Part shown: in pieces, positions 18,655 to 26,917 of the stretch
Layout of the letters: each line of letters opens with the position of its first letter
Position numbering within the stretch: the stretch's first letter is position 1
Source: Sphingomonas sp.
GTDB lineage: Bacteria; Pseudomonadota; Alphaproteobacteria; Sphingomonadales; Sphingomonadaceae
NCBI GenBank assembly: GCA_017418975.1
Contig: JAFOMG010000011.1
Coordinates: 310,001 to 374,000, forward strand
Length of the DNA stretch: 64,000 nucleotides
Direction: 5' to 3'
Program-made: the position numbers and the translations under genes
The notes under the pieces: model-generated
What the model saw: the letters and a program-made list of their open reading frames with translations, nothing else
Database searches by the model: none
What the model was told of the DNA's origin: nothing

Positions 18655-19694
18655 CCGAGATGGTCACCGAAGCGGGTGCAACCACCCAGATGAACATGAT
18701 CCAGGCGATCAATTCCGCCATGGACGTGATGATGGCGCGCGATCCGAACGTGATCGTGATGGGCGAGGATGTCGGCTATTTCGGCGGCGTCTTCCGCGCC
18801 ACCGCCGGGCTCCAGGCCAAATACGGCAAGGCGCGCGCCTTCGATACGCCGATCACCGAGATCGGCATCATGGGCGTGGCGATCGGCATGGGCGCCTATG
18901 GCCTGCGCCCGGTGCCCGAGATCCAGTTCGCCGATTACATCTATCCGGCGCTCGACCAGCTCGTCTCCGAAGCCGCGCGCCTGCGCTATCGCTCGGCGGC
19001 GGACTTCACCGCGCCGATCACGATCCGCTCGCCCTATGGCGGCGGCATCTTCGGCGGCCAGACGCACAGCCAGTCGCCCGAGGGCATCTTCACCCATGTC
19101 TCGGGCATGAAGACGGTGATCCCCTCGACGCCCTATGACGCCAAGGGCCTGCTGATCGCGGCGATCGAGGACAACGACCCCGTGCTCTTCCTCGAGCCCA
19201 AGCGCATCTATAACGGCCCGTTCCACGGCCATTACGACCGCCCGGCCAAGACCTGGGCCGATCATCCCGGCGCGCAGGTGCCCCAGGGCTATTACCGCGT
19301 CGAGCTGGGCAAGGCCGCGGTGGTCCGCCCGGGCGAGGCGGTGACGATCCTCTGCTACGGCACGATGGTCCATGTCGTCGCCAACACGGTCGAGGAACTG
19401 GGCGTGGACGCCGAGATCGTCGACCTGCGCACGCTCGTCCCGCTCGACATCGCGACGATCGAGGAATCGGTGAAGAAGACCGGCCGCTGCCTGATCGTCC
19501 ATGAGGCGACGCGCACCTCGGGCTTCGGCGCCGAGCTCTCGGCCCAGGTGCAGGAGCGCTGCTTCTACCATCTCGAAGCGCCGATCGAGCGCGTCACCGG
19601 CTTCGACACGCCCTACCCGCACAGCCTGGAATGGGCCTATTTCCCCGGCCCGGTCCGCATCGGCACCGCCCTCAAGAAGATCCTGAAGGACTAA
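18651..19694 (+). CDS. bkdA2: Branched-chain 2-oxoacid dehydrogenase E1 component, beta subunit
   Basis: The 347-residue beta subunit completes the E1 heterotetramer and supplies the catalytic Glu and the E2 contact. Family hallmarks are visible: the MGEDVGYFGGVF segment near residues 37-48, the DTPITEIGIMGVAIGMGAYGLRPV loop, the GGGIFGGQTHSQSPE active-site stretch, and the C-terminal transketolase domain with VHEATRTSGFGAEL. The start at 18651 is preferred because ATGA overlaps the hydrolase stop; an upstream in-frame Met at 18603 would add 16 residues without family support. Confidence 0.93.
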
Positions 19695-19695
19695 C

Positions 19696-20958
19696 ATGGC
19701 ACGCTTCACCTTCCGCCTGCCGGACATCGGCGAAGGCATTGCCGAGGCCGAGATCGTCGCCTGGCACGTCAAGATCGGCGACAAGGTGTCGGAGGACCAG
19801 CAGGTCGCCGACATGATGACCGACAAGGCCACGGTGGAGATGGAATCGCCCGTCTCCGGCGTGGTGGTCGAGCTTGCCGGCGAAGTCGGCGACCAGGTTG
19901 CGATCGGCTCGGCGCTGATGGTGATCGAAGTCGAGGGCGACGATGTTGTCGAGACGCCGGCCGCGGAACCGGCCGAGGCGGAGACGCCGGGTGTGGAGGA
20001 AGTCGTTGAGGCTGCTCCGGCGCCCGCACCCATGCCCGCTCCGGAACCTGCGCCCGTCGCAGCATCCGAGCCCGTCGCGCACAAGCAGGTCCTCGCCAGC
20101 CCGGCGGTGCGCGCCCGCGCCAAGGATCTCGGCATCGACCTCGCCAGCGTGAAGGCGGACGGCAACCATGTCCGCCACGCCGATCTCGACGCCTATCTGC
20201 GCTACGGTAGCGGCCAGGGCTATCACGCCCCGCACGCCAGCCGCGCCCGCGAGGATCAGCCGATCAAGGTCATCGGCATGCGCCGCCGCATCGCCGAGAA
20301 CATGGCCGCATCGAAGCGCGCCATCCCGCATTTCACTTATGTCGACGAGATCGACGTGACCGCGCTGGAGGCGATGCGCGCCGACCTCAACGACAATCGC
20401 GGCCAGCGTCCCAAGCTGACCATGCTGCCGTTCCTCATCGTCGCGATCTGCCGGGCGCTGCCCGATTTCCCGATGATCAACGCGCGCTATGACGACGAGG
20501 CCGGGGTGGTCACGCGCCATGGCCGCGTCCATCTCGGCATGGCGGCGCAGACCGATGCGGGCCTGATGGTCCCGGTGATCCGCGACGCGCAGGACAAGAA
20601 TGTCTGGCAGCTCGCCGCCGAGATCGGCCGCCTTGCAGAGGCCGCGCGCACCGGCAAGGCCAAGTCGGAGGAGCTGTCGGGCTCGACGCTCACCGTCACT
20701 TCGCTCGGCCCGCTCGGCGGCATCGCCACCACCCCGGTGATCAACCGGCCCGAAGTGGCGATCATCGGCCCGAACAAGATCGTCGAGCGCCCGATCTTCG
20801 CTAAGAATAGTCAGGGGGGCGACGAGATCGTCCGCGCCAAGCTGATGAACCTGTCGATCAGCTGCGACCACCGCGTGGTCGACGGCTGGGACGCGGCGAG
20901 CTTCGTCCAGGCAGTGAAGAAGCTGCTCGAGACTCCCGTCCTGCTGTTCGCGGATTGA
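19696..20958 (+). CDS. bkdB: Dihydrolipoamide acyltransferase (E2) of the branched-chain 2-oxoacid dehydrogenase
   Basis: The 420-residue E2 has three parts. A single lipoyl domain (1-80) carries the lipoylation Lys44 in the DKAT motif. A Pro/Ala/Glu-rich linker leads to a peripheral-subunit-binding domain (about 132-170, ASPAVRARAKDLGIDL). The catalytic core (about 190-420) ends with the active-site DHRVVDG motif (His392, Asp396). It passes the acyl group from E1 to CoA and forms the structural core of the complex. It starts two bases after E1 beta. The operon continues into unrelated-looking genes without an E3 gene. Confidence 0.95.
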   Translation: MARFTFRLPDIGEGIAEAEIVAWHVKIGDKVSEDQQVADMMTDKATVEMESPVSGVVVELAGEVGDQVAIGSALMVIEVEGDDVVETPAAEPAEAETPGVEEVVEAAPAPAPMPAPEPAPVAASEPVAHKQVLASPAVRARAKDLGIDLASVKADGNHVRHADLDAYLRYGSGQGYHAPHASRAREDQPIKVIGMRRRIAENMAASKRAIPHFTYVDEIDVTALEAMRADLNDNRGQRPKLTMLPFLIVAICRALPDFPMINARYDDEAGVVTRHGRVHLGMAAQTDAGLMVPVIRDAQDKNVWQLAAEIGRLAEAARTGKAKSEELSGSTLTVTSLGPLGGIATTPVINRPEVAIIGPNKIVERPIFAKNSQGGDEIVRAKLMNLSISCDHRVVDGWDAASFVQAVKKLLETPVLLFAD

Positions 20959-20961
20959 GCG

Positions 20962-21534
20962 GTGGCGGGGCGGGCCACCATCGCCGGTGCCGTCGCCGCC
21001 TCGCTTCCCGTCGCGATCGGCCTGTGGGTGGCGCTGCGCCACGGCCTGCCGCCGATCGCGGCCCAGCCGATGCTGTTCGCGCTTCAATGCTCGAGCGCGG
21101 TGGTGCTGCTCGCGCTCGTGCCGGGCATCGAGGCGGTCGCGCACGAGCGGCTGTTCCATCGCTCGATCGATCCCCTGGCCGGCGCCGATTCGCCGCGGCT
21201 GATCGTCAACCAGCGCTACATCCAGAACACGCTGGAGCAGCTGGCGGTGCTGCTGCCCGGCCTGTTCCTGCTGGCGCATTACGAGCCCGACCTGCGCCTC
21301 GTCGCCGCCACCGCGATCCTGTGGACGCTCGGGCGCTGGGCATGGTGGGTCGGCTATCACATCCATCCGCTGTGGCGCGGGCTCGGCGTCTATTCGATGT
21401 TCCTCGGGATGGTCGTGCTGCTCTGGGGCGTCGGCCGGTTCGGGTTCGAGCTGGCCGGCTGGGCCGGCGTGGCGGCGCTGCTCGGCCCGTTCGCGCTGAT
21501 CGAGCTCTGGCTCTTCCGGGTGCTCCGCCGCTAG
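20962..21534 (+). CDS. MAPEG family membrane protein
   Basis: A 190-residue integral membrane protein with four to five hydrophobic helices. The diagnostic MAPEG stretch QRYIQNTLEQLAVLLPGLFLLA lies near residues 90-111, followed by ATAILWTLGRWAWWVGY. MAPEG proteins in bacteria are glutathione-dependent transferases/peroxidases or relatives; the substrate here is not known. The start is a GTG three bases after the E2 stop, so it is probably co-transcribed with the bkd genes. Confidence 0.8.
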   Translation: MAGRATIAGAVAASLPVAIGLWVALRHGLPPIAAQPMLFALQCSSAVVLLALVPGIEAVAHERLFHRSIDPLAGADSPRLIVNQRYIQNTLEQLAVLLPGLFLLAHYEPDLRLVAATAILWTLGRWAWWVGYHIHPLWRGLGVYSMFLGMVVLLWGVGRFGFELAGWAGVAALLGPFALIELWLFRVLRR

Positions 21535-21543
21535 GATGCGGCA

Positions 21544-22044
21544 ATGCAAGACTCGCTTCAGTGGCGGCCGATGACGGCGGACGATCTCGACGGCGTCGTC
21601 GCGGTGGCCCGAACCGCCTTTCCCGATCATCCCGAAGGCCGCGCCTGCTTCGTCGAGCGGCTCGCGCTCGCGCCCGGCACCTGCTTCGTGCTGGCGGGCG
21701 AGGGGCGGGTGGCCGGCTATCTGATCGCCTATCCCTGGCCGCTGGAGGCGATCCCGCCGCTCGATACGCTGCTGGGCGCGCTGCCGGAGACGCGGGACAG
21801 CTGGTATCTCCACGACCTGGCGCTGCTTCCCGAGGCGCGCGGCGGCGGCAATGCCCGGGCGGGGCTCGACCTGCTGTTCGGCGGGATCGACGCGCCGATC
21901 GCGCTCGTATCGGTGAACGAATCCGCCGCCTTCTGGGCGGCGCAGGGCTTCGCGCCGCTCGACAGCCCGGCGCTGAAGGCCAAGCTCTCCAGTTATGGCC
22001 CGCATGCGCGTTACATGGTGCGGCGCGTCACAAAGCCGGTGTAG
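21544..22044 (+). CDS. GNAT family N-acetyltransferase
   Basis: A 166-residue GNAT-fold protein. It opens with the typical WRPMTADDLDGVVAVARTAFPDHPEG segment (beta1-alpha1), has the LHDLALLPEARGGGNARAG acetyl-CoA pyrophosphate-binding turn (about residues 92-110), and ends with the VNESAAFWAAQGF motif of beta5-alpha5. The acceptor substrate cannot be told from sequence; the group includes small-molecule and protein acetyltransferases. It is nine bases after the MAPEG gene. Confidence 0.85.
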   Translation: MQDSLQWRPMTADDLDGVVAVARTAFPDHPEGRACFVERLALAPGTCFVLAGEGRVAGYLIAYPWPLEAIPPLDTLLGALPETRDSWYLHDLALLPEARGGGNARAGLDLLFGGIDAPIALVSVNESAAFWAAQGFAPLDSPALKAKLSSYGPHARYMVRRVTKPV

Positions 22045-22053
22045 ACCGGGGCC

Positions 22054-22878
22054 ATGCACTTCGATCTTCTCCAGTCGATCAGCCTTGCCGGCGACGCTTC
22101 CGTTCCCAATGACGACCGCGCGGGCTTCGCGCGCACCCATGCCTGGGTGATCGACGGCGCCACCGATCTCGGCCCGCCGGGGCTGGTCGGCGCGCAGGGC
22201 GGCGCGGCCTGGCTGGCGAGCGTGGCGCAGGCGGCGTTCACCGGTTCCGGCGCCGCGACGATCGGCACGCTCTATGCCGATGTTGCCGCGCACATCCTCG
22301 CCGCCTGGGAGCGCGACCGCACGCGCGATCCCGAGGATCGCTGGGAATATCCGCTCGCCTCCGCGCTCGCCGTCCGGCTGGGCGGCGAAGGGCTCGAGAT
22401 CGGCTGGCTGGGCGATTGCGTCGGCTTTCTCCGCTCGGGCGGGAAGGTCGTGCGGCTCGGCCCGGAAAAGGAAATCCGCAATTCCGAGGCGGAGCGCGCC
22501 GCCAGCCTGGCCGAGCACGGCCTGGGCAGCCCCAAGCGCTCCGCGCCGATCCTCGCCAATCTCCGCGCGACGCGCGGGCGGACCGGGATGCGCGTGCTCA
22601 GCGTGGATCCCGGGCACATGGCGCAAGTCGATAGCGCGGGCATCGCCTGTGCGCCCGGCGACGAGGTCCTGCTGATGAGCGACGGCTATGCCGCGCTGAT
22701 CGACAGCTATGCCGCCTATGACGATGCCGCGCTGGTCGAGGCGATCCGCGCGCGCGGCCTTGCCGCCCTCGCGGAGGAACTGCGCGCGATCGAGCGCGCG
22801 GATGCCGCCTGCACCCGCTTTCCGCGCTTCAAGGCGTCGGACGACGCCACCGCCCTGTGGCTCCGCATCGGAGGCTGA
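22054..22878 (+). CDS. PP2C-type Ser/Thr protein phosphatase-like protein
   Basis: A 274-residue protein with the order of PP2C motifs: an Asn-Asp-Asp near residue 19-21 (VPNDDRAGF), VIDGATDLG (metal-binding Asp-Gly) near 32-40, GWLGDCVGFLRSGGKVVRL (motif equivalent to GDSR...), LLMSDGYAALIDSY (Asp-Gly metal site) and a final SDDATALWL. The metal ligands are therefore largely kept. Targets are unknown and no partner kinase lies beside it. It is close behind the GNAT gene on the same strand. Confidence 0.75.
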   Translation: MHFDLLQSISLAGDASVPNDDRAGFARTHAWVIDGATDLGPPGLVGAQGGAAWLASVAQAAFTGSGAATIGTLYADVAAHILAAWERDRTRDPEDRWEYPLASALAVRLGGEGLEIGWLGDCVGFLRSGGKVVRLGPEKEIRNSEAERAASLAEHGLGSPKRSAPILANLRATRGRTGMRVLSVDPGHMAQVDSAGIACAPGDEVLLMSDGYAALIDSYAAYDDAALVEAIRARGLAALAEELRAIERADAACTRFPRFKASDDATALWLRIGG

Positions 22879-22879
22879 G

Positions 22880-23179
22880 ATGCACTGGATCCTGCGCTAC
22901 GCCATCGCGCCCGACTATCTGGAGCGCCGCGCCGGCTTCCGCGACGCGCATCTGGCGCTGGCCTGGGAAAGCGCGGACACGGGCGCGCTGCTTCTGGGCG
23001 GCGCGGTCGGCGATCCGCCCGGGAGCGCCCTGCTGCTCTTCGCCAGCGAAGCGGCGGCGCGGGCCTTTGCCCAGGCCGATCCCTATGTCGCCAACGGGCT
23101 GGTCACGGGCTGGGAAGTGCTGCCCTGGAACACGGTGGTCGGCGGCGTGGCGGCGAACCCGGTGCGGCCCGCCGCCTGA
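22880..23179 (+). CDS. YCII-like domain protein
   Basis: A 99-residue protein of the YCII/ferredoxin-like alpha-beta fold. The family pattern is visible: a first strand ending in Tyr, R-x3-R-x2-HL(A/L)-type helix (RRAGFRDAHLALAWESADTG), LLLGGAVGD, and FASEAAARAFAQADPYVANGLV with the conserved Asp-Pro-Tyr. Function of stand-alone YCII proteins is not established. It starts one base after the PP2C-like gene and converges on the gene at 23186. Confidence 0.75.
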   Translation: MHWILRYAIAPDYLERRAGFRDAHLALAWESADTGALLLGGAVGDPPGSALLLFASEAAARAFAQADPYVANGLVTGWEVLPWNTVVGGVAANPVRPAA

Positions 23180-23185
23180 GCCCCG

Positions 23186-24124
23186 CTAATCCCGGGCATA
23201 GATCGAGCGGCTGAGCGCGTCGCGCACCTCGTCGCGGCCGGCGGTGATGCGCGCGCGGGCATCCCGGTCGATCGCGCCGGCCTGTTCGGCGACTGCCCGG
23301 CGGCGGGCGCCCAGCGCCGTGAAGGCCGCCGCATCGGCGCCGCTGCGGAAGCCGAAATAGCCATTGGCATTGTACCAGCTCCGGCGCGCGAGCAGCGCGC
23401 ACAGCTCGGCGGTGGCGTCGAGCATCGCCTGCTGGCTGGCGGGCAGCGGATCGGCCGCGGCATCGCCGACGATCCGGGCGATGCCCAGCTTCGCCGCCCT
23501 GGGCAGGCTGGCGCTCCCGATCTCCTCGGCCAGCGCCTTGCGTCGCGCCATGCGCGCCAGGCCCTGTTCGGCGACGAGCGCGCGGATCGGCGCGATCTCC
23601 TTGCAATTGCCGATCGCATGCGGGTTCTGCTGGAGCAGATAGGGGCTGTTGAGCGCGCCGGCGCCGAACTTGTCCAACGCGTCGCCCAGCGCGCGCTGCG
23701 CGGCGACATCGGCCTGCAGCGCCTCGGCATAGAGGCGCGAGACCGGCCCGCGCGCGGCCGCGCCGGCGGGCAGGAGCGGCGTGCCGTCCGCGGCCAGCTC
23801 GATCTCGGCGAAGCTGCTCGCATCGGCGCGCGACTGGGTCTGGAACTGGCCGTGCGCGATCGCCGCCGCGCCGGCGCCGGCACCGATCAGCAATGCCAGC
23901 GAGCCGAGCTTCCATCCCAGATTCGCGTGGCGCGTCGTCGCCAGAAAGCCGATCAGCCACAGCACCAGCCCGGCCGCCGCGCCGCCGATCAGCAGCGCCG
24001 GAAACGGCAGCGGCGATCCGAAGCGCGGCCCCAGCAACGCCGCGAGCACCAGCACCGCGCCCCCGGCCAGAGTCGCGATCAGCGGATGGCCGTGCGGGCC
24101 TTCCTCATCCCAATTGTCCGACAT
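23186..24124 (-). CDS. Membrane-anchored hypothetical protein
   Basis: A 312-residue protein of no family I recognise. The first 30 residues are acidic (MSDNWDEEGPHGHP), then three hydrophobic segments follow (about 14-33, 38-61 and 71-90), and the remaining 220 residues form a helical, Ala/Arg-rich soluble domain, probably periplasmic. One Cys pair (ENCKE-like and AELCALL) could form a disulfide. The start is supported by GGGGGAA just before the ATG on the minus strand. It is divergent from rarD. Confidence 0.6.
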   Translation of the reverse strand: MSDNWDEEGPHGHPLIATLAGGAVLVLAALLGPRFGSPLPFPALLIGGAAAGLVLWLIGFLATTRHANLGWKLGSLALLIGAGAGAAAIAHGQFQTQSRADASSFAEIELAADGTPLLPAGAAARGPVSRLYAEALQADVAAQRALGDALDKFGAGALNSPYLLQQNPHAIGNCKEIAPIRALVAEQGLARMARRKALAEEIGSASLPRAAKLGIARIVGDAAADPLPASQQAMLDATAELCALLARRSWYNANGYFGFRSGADAAAFTALGARRRAVAEQAGAIDRDARARITAGRDEVRDALSRSIYARD

Positions 24125-24238
24125 GATTCCCCCAGTTCCCGGCGACAGCCTAGCGGGGAAGCGTTTCCGTGCAATCGCTTTGGCGGTCCCAAGCCGGCCT
24201 TGCTTGCGCCGCGGCGCCCGGCCGCGCAAGGAGCCCGC

Positions 24239-25147
24239 ATGACCAGCACCACCGTTACCGAGCGCGCGTCCGGGCGCCGGGGCCTCGCCCTTGCGATCGG
24301 CGCCTATGGCCTTTGGGGCTTCCTGCCGCTCTATTTCCACATCCTGGCCAGCGTGCCGGCGCTGCAGATCCTGGCGCACCGCATCGTCTGGTCGGTGCTG
24401 TTCCTCGGCGTGCTGGTCTTCGCGCTCGGCCGCGCGGGCGCGATCTGGCGGGCGGCGCGCGGGCGCACCCTGTTGCTGCTCTGCGCCAGCGCCGCGCTGA
24501 TCGCGGTCAACTGGTTCGTCTATATCTGGTCGGTCGAGACCGGCCATGTGCTCGAGGCGAGCCTGGGCTATTTCATCAATCCGCTGGTCAATGTCGCGCT
24601 CGGCATGCTCGTGCTCGGCGAGCGGCTGCGGCGCTGGCAGGGCGTGGCGATCGCGGTGGCCGGCGCGGGCGTGCTGGTGATGGCGCTCGATGGCGGCGGC
24701 GCGATCCTGATCTCGCTCGCGCTCGCCTTCAGCTTCGGCCTCTACGGGCTCGTCCGCAAGGTGGTGGCCATCGATTCGCTGGGCGGGCTCACCGTGGAGA
24801 CGATCCTGCTGGTCCCCTTCGCCGCCGCCTGGCTGATCTACACCGCCGGGCAGGGGACGAGCGGCTTCGGCGTGTCGGCCGGGCAGAATGCGCTGCTCCT
24901 CGCCGCGGGCGTGATCACCGCGACGCCGCTGCTGATGTTCGCCGCCGCCGCCCGGCTGATGCCGCTCTCGATGCTGGGGCTGCTCCAATATATCGCGCCG
25001 ACCATCCAGTTCTTCATCGCGATCGCGCTGGGCGAGCCGCTGCGCACCGTGCACCTGATCACCTTCGCGCTGATCTGGGCGGGCTGCGCGCTCTATGCCT
25101 GGGACAGCCTCCGCGCCGCCCGCGCGCCCATGCCCGGCGACGCCTAG
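24239..25147 (+). CDS. rarD: RarD, EamA-family transporter
   Basis: A 302-residue inner-membrane protein with ten predicted helices in two EamA repeats. RarD signatures are clear: GLALAIGAYGLWGFLPLYFHIL at the first helix, HRIVWSVLF, NWFVYIWSVETGHVLEASLGYFINPLVNV in the middle, and LLQYIAPTIQFFIAIALGE near the end. The family is linked by name to chloramphenicol sensitivity but its transported solute is not defined. AAGGAG at 24228-24233 places the start at 24239. Confidence 0.9.
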   Translation: MTSTTVTERASGRRGLALAIGAYGLWGFLPLYFHILASVPALQILAHRIVWSVLFLGVLVFALGRAGAIWRAARGRTLLLLCASAALIAVNWFVYIWSVETGHVLEASLGYFINPLVNVALGMLVLGERLRRWQGVAIAVAGAGVLVMALDGGGAILISLALAFSFGLYGLVRKVVAIDSLGGLTVETILLVPFAAAWLIYTAGQGTSGFGVSAGQNALLLAAGVITATPLLMFAAAARLMPLSMLGLLQYIAPTIQFFIAIALGEPLRTVHLITFALIWAGCALYAWDSLRAARAPMPGDA

Positions 25148-25152
25148 ATACT

Positions 25153-25177
25153 GCTTCAAATGTAGGATTTCTCCTGG
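25153..25177 (+). repeat. 25-bp direct repeat, left copy
   Basis: This copy matches 22 of 25 positions with the copy at 27613-27637, in the same orientation; the shared core is AATGTAGGATTTC. The two copies bracket the ArsR-led operon (25379-27449). Confidence 0.6.
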
Positions 25178-25330
25178 TGGAGTCGGCGGATGACCGACTC
25201 CGCCAGGCCCCTCGTCACGCCCGAAGCCCGTGCTGCCGCGGAAGCCGCGCGCGATGCCTTCTTCGCACGCGCGCGTGCCAACGGAATCAAGATTTCCGCG
25301 CCGGAACCACGCGAAACCGCCGAAAAATAT

Positions 25331-25346
25331 TCAACCGATCGGTTGA
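25331..25346. promoter_or_regulatory. Operator 1 of the ArsR operon
   Basis: TCAACCGATCGGTTGA is a perfect 16-base palindrome. It overlaps the -35 hexamer of the promoter before the ArsR-family gene and shares its AACC-N4-GGTT core with a second palindrome whose centre is exactly 40 bases downstream. Confidence 0.65.
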
Positions 25347-25371
25347 CTATCCCGGCGGCGAGCGGCATATT
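25343..25371 (+). promoter_or_regulatory. Sigma70-type promoter of the ArsR operon
   Basis: TTGACT at 25343-25348 and CATATT at 25366-25371 are separated by 17 bases. A start of transcription near 25378 would fall on or next to the ATG at 25379, so the first mRNA may be leaderless. Palindromes flank both hexamers. Confidence 0.55.
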
Positions 25372-25372
25372 A

Positions 25373-25384
25373 AACCATATGGTT
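25373..25384. promoter_or_regulatory. Operator 2 of the ArsR operon
   Basis: AACCATATGGTT is a perfect 12-base palindrome that contains the proposed start codon of the ArsR-family gene. With operator 1 it forms a pair on the same helix face (centres 40 bases apart), bracketing the promoter. Confidence 0.6.
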
Positions 25385-25714
25385 GAACATCGACTCGACG
25401 CTACCTTCCACGCGCTTGCCGACCCCACGCGGCGCGGCATGCTCGCGCATCTCTCGCTGGGCGAGAAATCGATCGGCGAGCTGGCCGAGCCTTTCGCGAT
25501 GTCCTTTGCCGGGGCGGCCAAGCATGTGCGGGTGCTCGAGGGCGCGGGCCTGGTCGCTCGCCGCAAGGTGGGACGCAGCTATATGTGTGCCTTGAAGCCC
25601 GATCCGCTCGCCGAGGCCGAGAAATGGCTGAAGCAGTGGGAGAAATTCTGGACCGTCCGCCTCGACGCGCTCGAAGCGATCCTCGCCGCGGACCAGCGGG
25701 AGAAGCCCGAATGA
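25379..25714 (+). CDS. ArsR/SmtB-family winged-helix regulator
   Basis: A 111-residue DNA-binding protein of the metal-independent ArsR subgroup often found before SRPBCC-domain genes. LDATFHALADPTRRGMLAHLS is the classic N-terminal helix pair, SIGELAEPFAMSFAGAAKHVRVLEGAGLV is the helix-turn-helix, and the beta wing is RRKVGRSYMCAL. The metal-binding Cys-Val-Cys motif of SmtB/ArsR is absent. I start it at 25379, where family homology begins; the frame is open back to 25190, but that stretch contains the promoter. It overlaps the next gene by four bases and presumably represses the whole operon through the twin palindromes. Confidence 0.85.
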   Translation: MVEHRLDATFHALADPTRRGMLAHLSLGEKSIGELAEPFAMSFAGAAKHVRVLEGAGLVARRKVGRSYMCALKPDPLAEAEKWLKQWEKFWTVRLDALEAILAADQREKPE

Positions 25715-26082
25715 GCTATGTCGATGGCTATGTGCTCGCCGTGCCGAGCGGCAATCGGGAGCGGTACCGCGCCATGGCGGCGCGCGTCGCGAAAATCTTC
25801 GTCGAGCATGGCGCGCTGCGCGTGGTCGAGAATTGGGGCGACGACGTGCCCGGCGGCGAGCGTACCGATCTGAAGCGCGCGGTGGCGCTGCGGGAAGGCG
25901 AGGCCGTCGTCTTCTCCTGGGTCGAATGGCCGTCGAGGGAAGCGCGCGATCGCGGCAACGAAGCCATTGCCGCCGATCCCAGGCTCCAGCCCGACGCGGC
26001 CGATGCCGACATCCTCGATCCCGGGCGCATGATCCATGGCGGGTTCGCCACCATTGTCGACGAAACGGGAGGCAAGGCATGA
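25711..26082 (+). CDS. DUF1428 family protein
   Basis: A 123-residue protein beginning with the family signature MSYVDGYVLAVP and containing FVEHGALRVVENWGDDVPGG, VVFSWVEWPSREARDRGNEA and a C-terminal MIHGGFATIVD. DUF1428 proteins adopt a dimeric ferredoxin-like alpha/beta barrel fold resembling antibiotic-biosynthesis monooxygenases, but no activity is established. ATGA overlap with the regulator gene and with the following gene makes it an integral operon member. Confidence 0.85.
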   Translation: MSYVDGYVLAVPSGNRERYRAMAARVAKIFVEHGALRVVENWGDDVPGGERTDLKRAVALREGEAVVFSWVEWPSREARDRGNEAIAADPRLQPDAADADILDPGRMIHGGFATIVDETGGKA

Positions 26083-26474
26083 TCCAGGCGACTCCCTTTC
26101 TGATGTTCCAGGGCGGCAAGGGCCAGGCGGCGCTCGATTTCTATGTCGAGACCGTGCCCGGCAGCCGCATCGAATCGGTCGAGCGTTTCGGCCCCGACGG
26201 GCCGGGCCCCGAAGGCACGATCCTGCGCGCCCATGCGGTGATCGCCGGGCAGAAGGTGATGGTGCATGACAGCTTCGTCACCCATGGCTTCGATTTCACG
26301 CCGTCCTGGTCCTTCTTCCTCGACGTGGACGATCGCGCGGCGTTCGACCGGCTGTTCGCGGCCCTGTCGGACGGGGGCGGCGTGCTGATGCCGCCGGACA
26401 ATTATGGCTGGAGCAGCCGCTTCGGCTGGGCGAACGACCGGTACGGCATCTCCTGGCAGGTCAACCTCGCATGA
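26079..26474 (+). CDS. VOC-fold (PhnB/glyoxalase-like) protein
   Basis: A 131-residue vicinal-oxygen-chelate-fold protein. TPFLMFQGGKGQAALDFYVETVPGSRIE is the PhnB-type opening, HAVIAGQKVMVHDSF the middle strand pair, and DNYGWSSRFGWANDRYGISWQVN the closing motif. Such proteins are often named after the demethylmenaquinone methyltransferase-like or PhnB group but rarely keep the metal triad. Overlaps on both sides are four bases. Its role with the neighbouring SRPBCC proteins is unknown. Confidence 0.83.
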   Translation: MIQATPFLMFQGGKGQAALDFYVETVPGSRIESVERFGPDGPGPEGTILRAHAVIAGQKVMVHDSFVTHGFDFTPSWSFFLDVDDRAAFDRLFAALSDGGGVLMPPDNYGWSSRFGWANDRYGISWQVNLA

Positions 26475-26917
26475 GCGCGCCGGTGATCCTCACCGTCACC
26501 CGCGCCTTCGCGGCGAGCGCGGAGCGGGTGTTCGATGCCTGGCTCGATCCGGCCCGGGCGGCGCGCTTCCTGTTCGCCACGCCCGAGGGCGAGATGCTGG
26601 TCTGCGAGATCGATGCGCGCGTCGGCGGCCGGGGGCTGATCGTCGAGCGGCGGGCCGGGGGCGATGCCCGCCACCGCCTCCGCTTCGAGGCGATCGAGCG
26701 CCCGCGCCGCCTCGTCTTCCTCTTTTCGGCCGACCCGGCGGAGGAGGGGGAGTGGACGCGCGTCGCGATCGAGATCGCGCCCACGCCCATGGGCTGCATG
26801 TTGACGCTCACCCATGAAATGGACCCTGCCTGGGCAAGCTATGAGGAGCCGACCCGCAAGGGCTGGACGATGATCCTCGAGAGCCTGGGCCGTATCACGG
26901 AGACGGAAAATGGCTGA
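26471..26917 (+). CDS. SRPBCC (AHSA1-like) domain protein, first copy
   Basis: A 148-residue START/Bet v1-type fold of the AHSA1 group: VTRAFAASAERVFDAWLDPARAARFLFATPEGE opening, RVGGRGLIVERR, FEAIERPRRLVFLF and a final amphipathic helix (GWTMILESLGRI). These domains bind small hydrophobic ligands in a central cavity; the ligand is unknown. It overlaps the next SRPBCC gene by eight bases. The two copies are only distantly similar to each other, so the pair is not a recent duplication. Confidence 0.85.
   Translation: MSAPVILTVTRAFAASAERVFDAWLDPARAARFLFATPEGEMLVCEIDARVGGRGLIVERRAGGDARHRLRFEAIERPRRLVFLFSADPAEEGEWTRVAIEIAPTPMGCMLTLTHEMDPAWASYEEPTRKGWTMILESLGRITETENG

Noticed and set aside
19672..22626. 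A 984-codon minus-strand open frame across the E2, MAPEG, GNAT and PP2C-like genes
   Set aside because: It opposes four well-supported genes and has composition typical of a codon-shadow frame.
25190..25378. A 63-residue N-terminal extension of the ArsR-family protein
   Set aside because: Homology begins at 25379, and the extension contains a promoter and a perfect palindrome, so it is more likely non-coding.
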